Below, piece by piece: positions 63,340 through 64,000 of a stretch of DNA of 64,000 nt (positions are counted from its first letter, which is position 1; each line of letters starts with the position of its first letter). The position numbers and the translations under genes were made by a program. The DNA is from Mucilaginibacter mallensis (GTDB taxonomy: Bacteria; Bacteroidota; Bacteroidia; Sphingobacteriales; Sphingobacteriaceae). The notes beneath the pieces are model-generated. The model did not search any database. It was not told the origin of the DNA and was given only the letters and a program-made list of their open reading frames with translations. The stretch covers positions 2,604,001-2,668,000 of the forward strand of contig NZ_LT629740.1 in NCBI RefSeq assembly GCF_900105165.1. Reading direction: 5' to 3'.

Positions 63340-64000
63340 ATGCCAGCTATAGGTAAAATACAAAACGAGTTTATACATACTTTTAACGAGGTGGTTTATG
63401 ACGATTGTATTAACCATAAAACCAATAATTTTCACTTAAAAATTACAGGTGAAGAGAATGGTCAGCATTTGCATATAACATCATATACACAAAACCCCGA
63501 ACAAGGCTTTTGCGAGGGTGGTGCTTTTATACAAAAATTTGCGCCTTGTAGTATAGATCTCAGTTCCTATTCACAATCTGATGAACCTGTTATTTCGTGT
63601 ATTATATTATTAACTTTTAACTGCTTTTTTGTTCGGCATTTTCTTATCCCATCAATAATTGCCAATACTACTATACCTTATGAAATTATAATAGTTTATA
63701 ATGGTATTGCAACTGACTTAACGGTATTTGAAAATTTCAATTTAATTAAATCGGAAACAGGCTGTGTTTCTAAGGCATATAACAAAGGTGTTGCTACTGC
63801 AAAGGGTAAATTCATAGCAATTTTCCATGATGATTGCCTCATAACATCGCATAGCTGGCACCAACCCATGATAGCTGCTATAAATGACGGAGCATTTGCC
63901 ACAAGTACCGAAAGTGTATATAATCCCCATTTTAATTTTGAGTTTTTAAAAGGCACCCCATTATTAATGAGCAAAACAAATTATGAACTAATTGGAGGCC
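63340..64000 (+). CDS. Family 2 glycosyltransferase (3' end outside window)
   Basis: ATG at 63340, open through the right edge (220 codons shown). An N-terminal extension (about 1-80: MPAIGKIQNEFIHTFNEVVY) comes before a GT-A fold: PVISCIILLTFNCFF, then PYEIIIVYNG and GVATAKGKFIAIFHDDCLI, where HDD fits the metal/nucleotide-binding site. Transfers a sugar from a nucleotide donor. Shares an upstream region with the dehydratase, so it may decorate the peptide or the cell surface; this is inference. Confidence 0.8.
   Translation, partial: MPAIGKIQNEFIHTFNEVVYDDCINHKTNNFHLKITGEENGQHLHITSYTQNPEQGFCEGGAFIQKFAPCSIDLSSYSQSDEPVISCIILLTFNCFFVRHFLIPSIIANTTIPYEIIIVYNGIATDLTVFENFNLIKSETGCVSKAYNKGVATAKGKFIAIFHDDCLITSHSWHQPMIAAINDGAFATSTESVYNPHFNFEFLKGTPLLMSKTNYELIGG

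Overview
The window looks like chromosome from a Sphingobacteriaceae-type Bacteroidota bacterium (Mucilaginibacter or Pedobacter-like). Evidence: AT-rich spacers, weak or absent Shine-Dalgarno sites, promoters of the TTTG-N19-TAnnTTTG type, SusC/SusD and GntR/symporter polysaccharide genes, LytTR signalling, and several families of intergenic inverted repeats. The genus is inference from gene content.

1-24.3 kb is mostly conserved core: start of lptD, a cell-wall amidase, an MCE/MlaD-like protein, rnz, a STAS protein, purC, PhoH, a SAM hydrolase, a beta-CASP hydrolase, serA, serC, rpe, pnp, rpsO, two thioesterases, ddl, a kinase-less PASTA protein, a rhodanese, mltG and a BrkB-like protein. 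Inside it (16.3-19.5 kb) sits a compact protein-sorting locus: two tiny secreted proteins sharing a C-terminal PIN-type sorting tail, an exosortase with its Cys/Arg/His triad, a small membrane partner and an acyltransferase.

24.4-33.2 kb is a tRNA-Ser(UGA) integration hot spot. A 6.7-kb island with a tyrosine recombinase is bounded by a 15-bp copy of the tRNA 3' end, and has GGTGACC repeats just inside both ends. It carries an XRE regulator, a HEPN-like protein, a membrane protein, a lipoprotein and an unknown gene pair whose second member resembles a permuted papain-fold enzyme. A second 2.0-kb segment without integrase follows, ending in another tRNA-like 3' fragment. It carries only a coupled three-gene operon: HNH nuclease, unknown protein, minimal nucleotidyltransferase. 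Both cargo sets are candidate defence modules.

33.3-57.6 kb is a carbohydrate region: a polysaccharide utilisation locus (SusC, SusD, GH36, SGNH esterase-like, GH95, a GH27/GH36-like enzyme, SSS symporter, GntR sensor-regulator) followed by L-fucose catabolism genes (lactonase, mutarotase, aldo/keto reductase, FucP) and an alginate-lyase-family enzyme. An 11-bp motif upstream of susC, with a 9-bp core also upstream of the GntR gene, is a candidate operator.

57.8-64 kb looks like a RiPP (lanthipeptide-type) locus: a full-length LanB-like dehydratase, a histidine kinase/LytTR pair, a truncated glycosyltransferase, and a 48-residue cysteine-free peptide with six Thr in nine residues that is a plausible dehydratase substrate. 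No cyclase is visible before the window ends.
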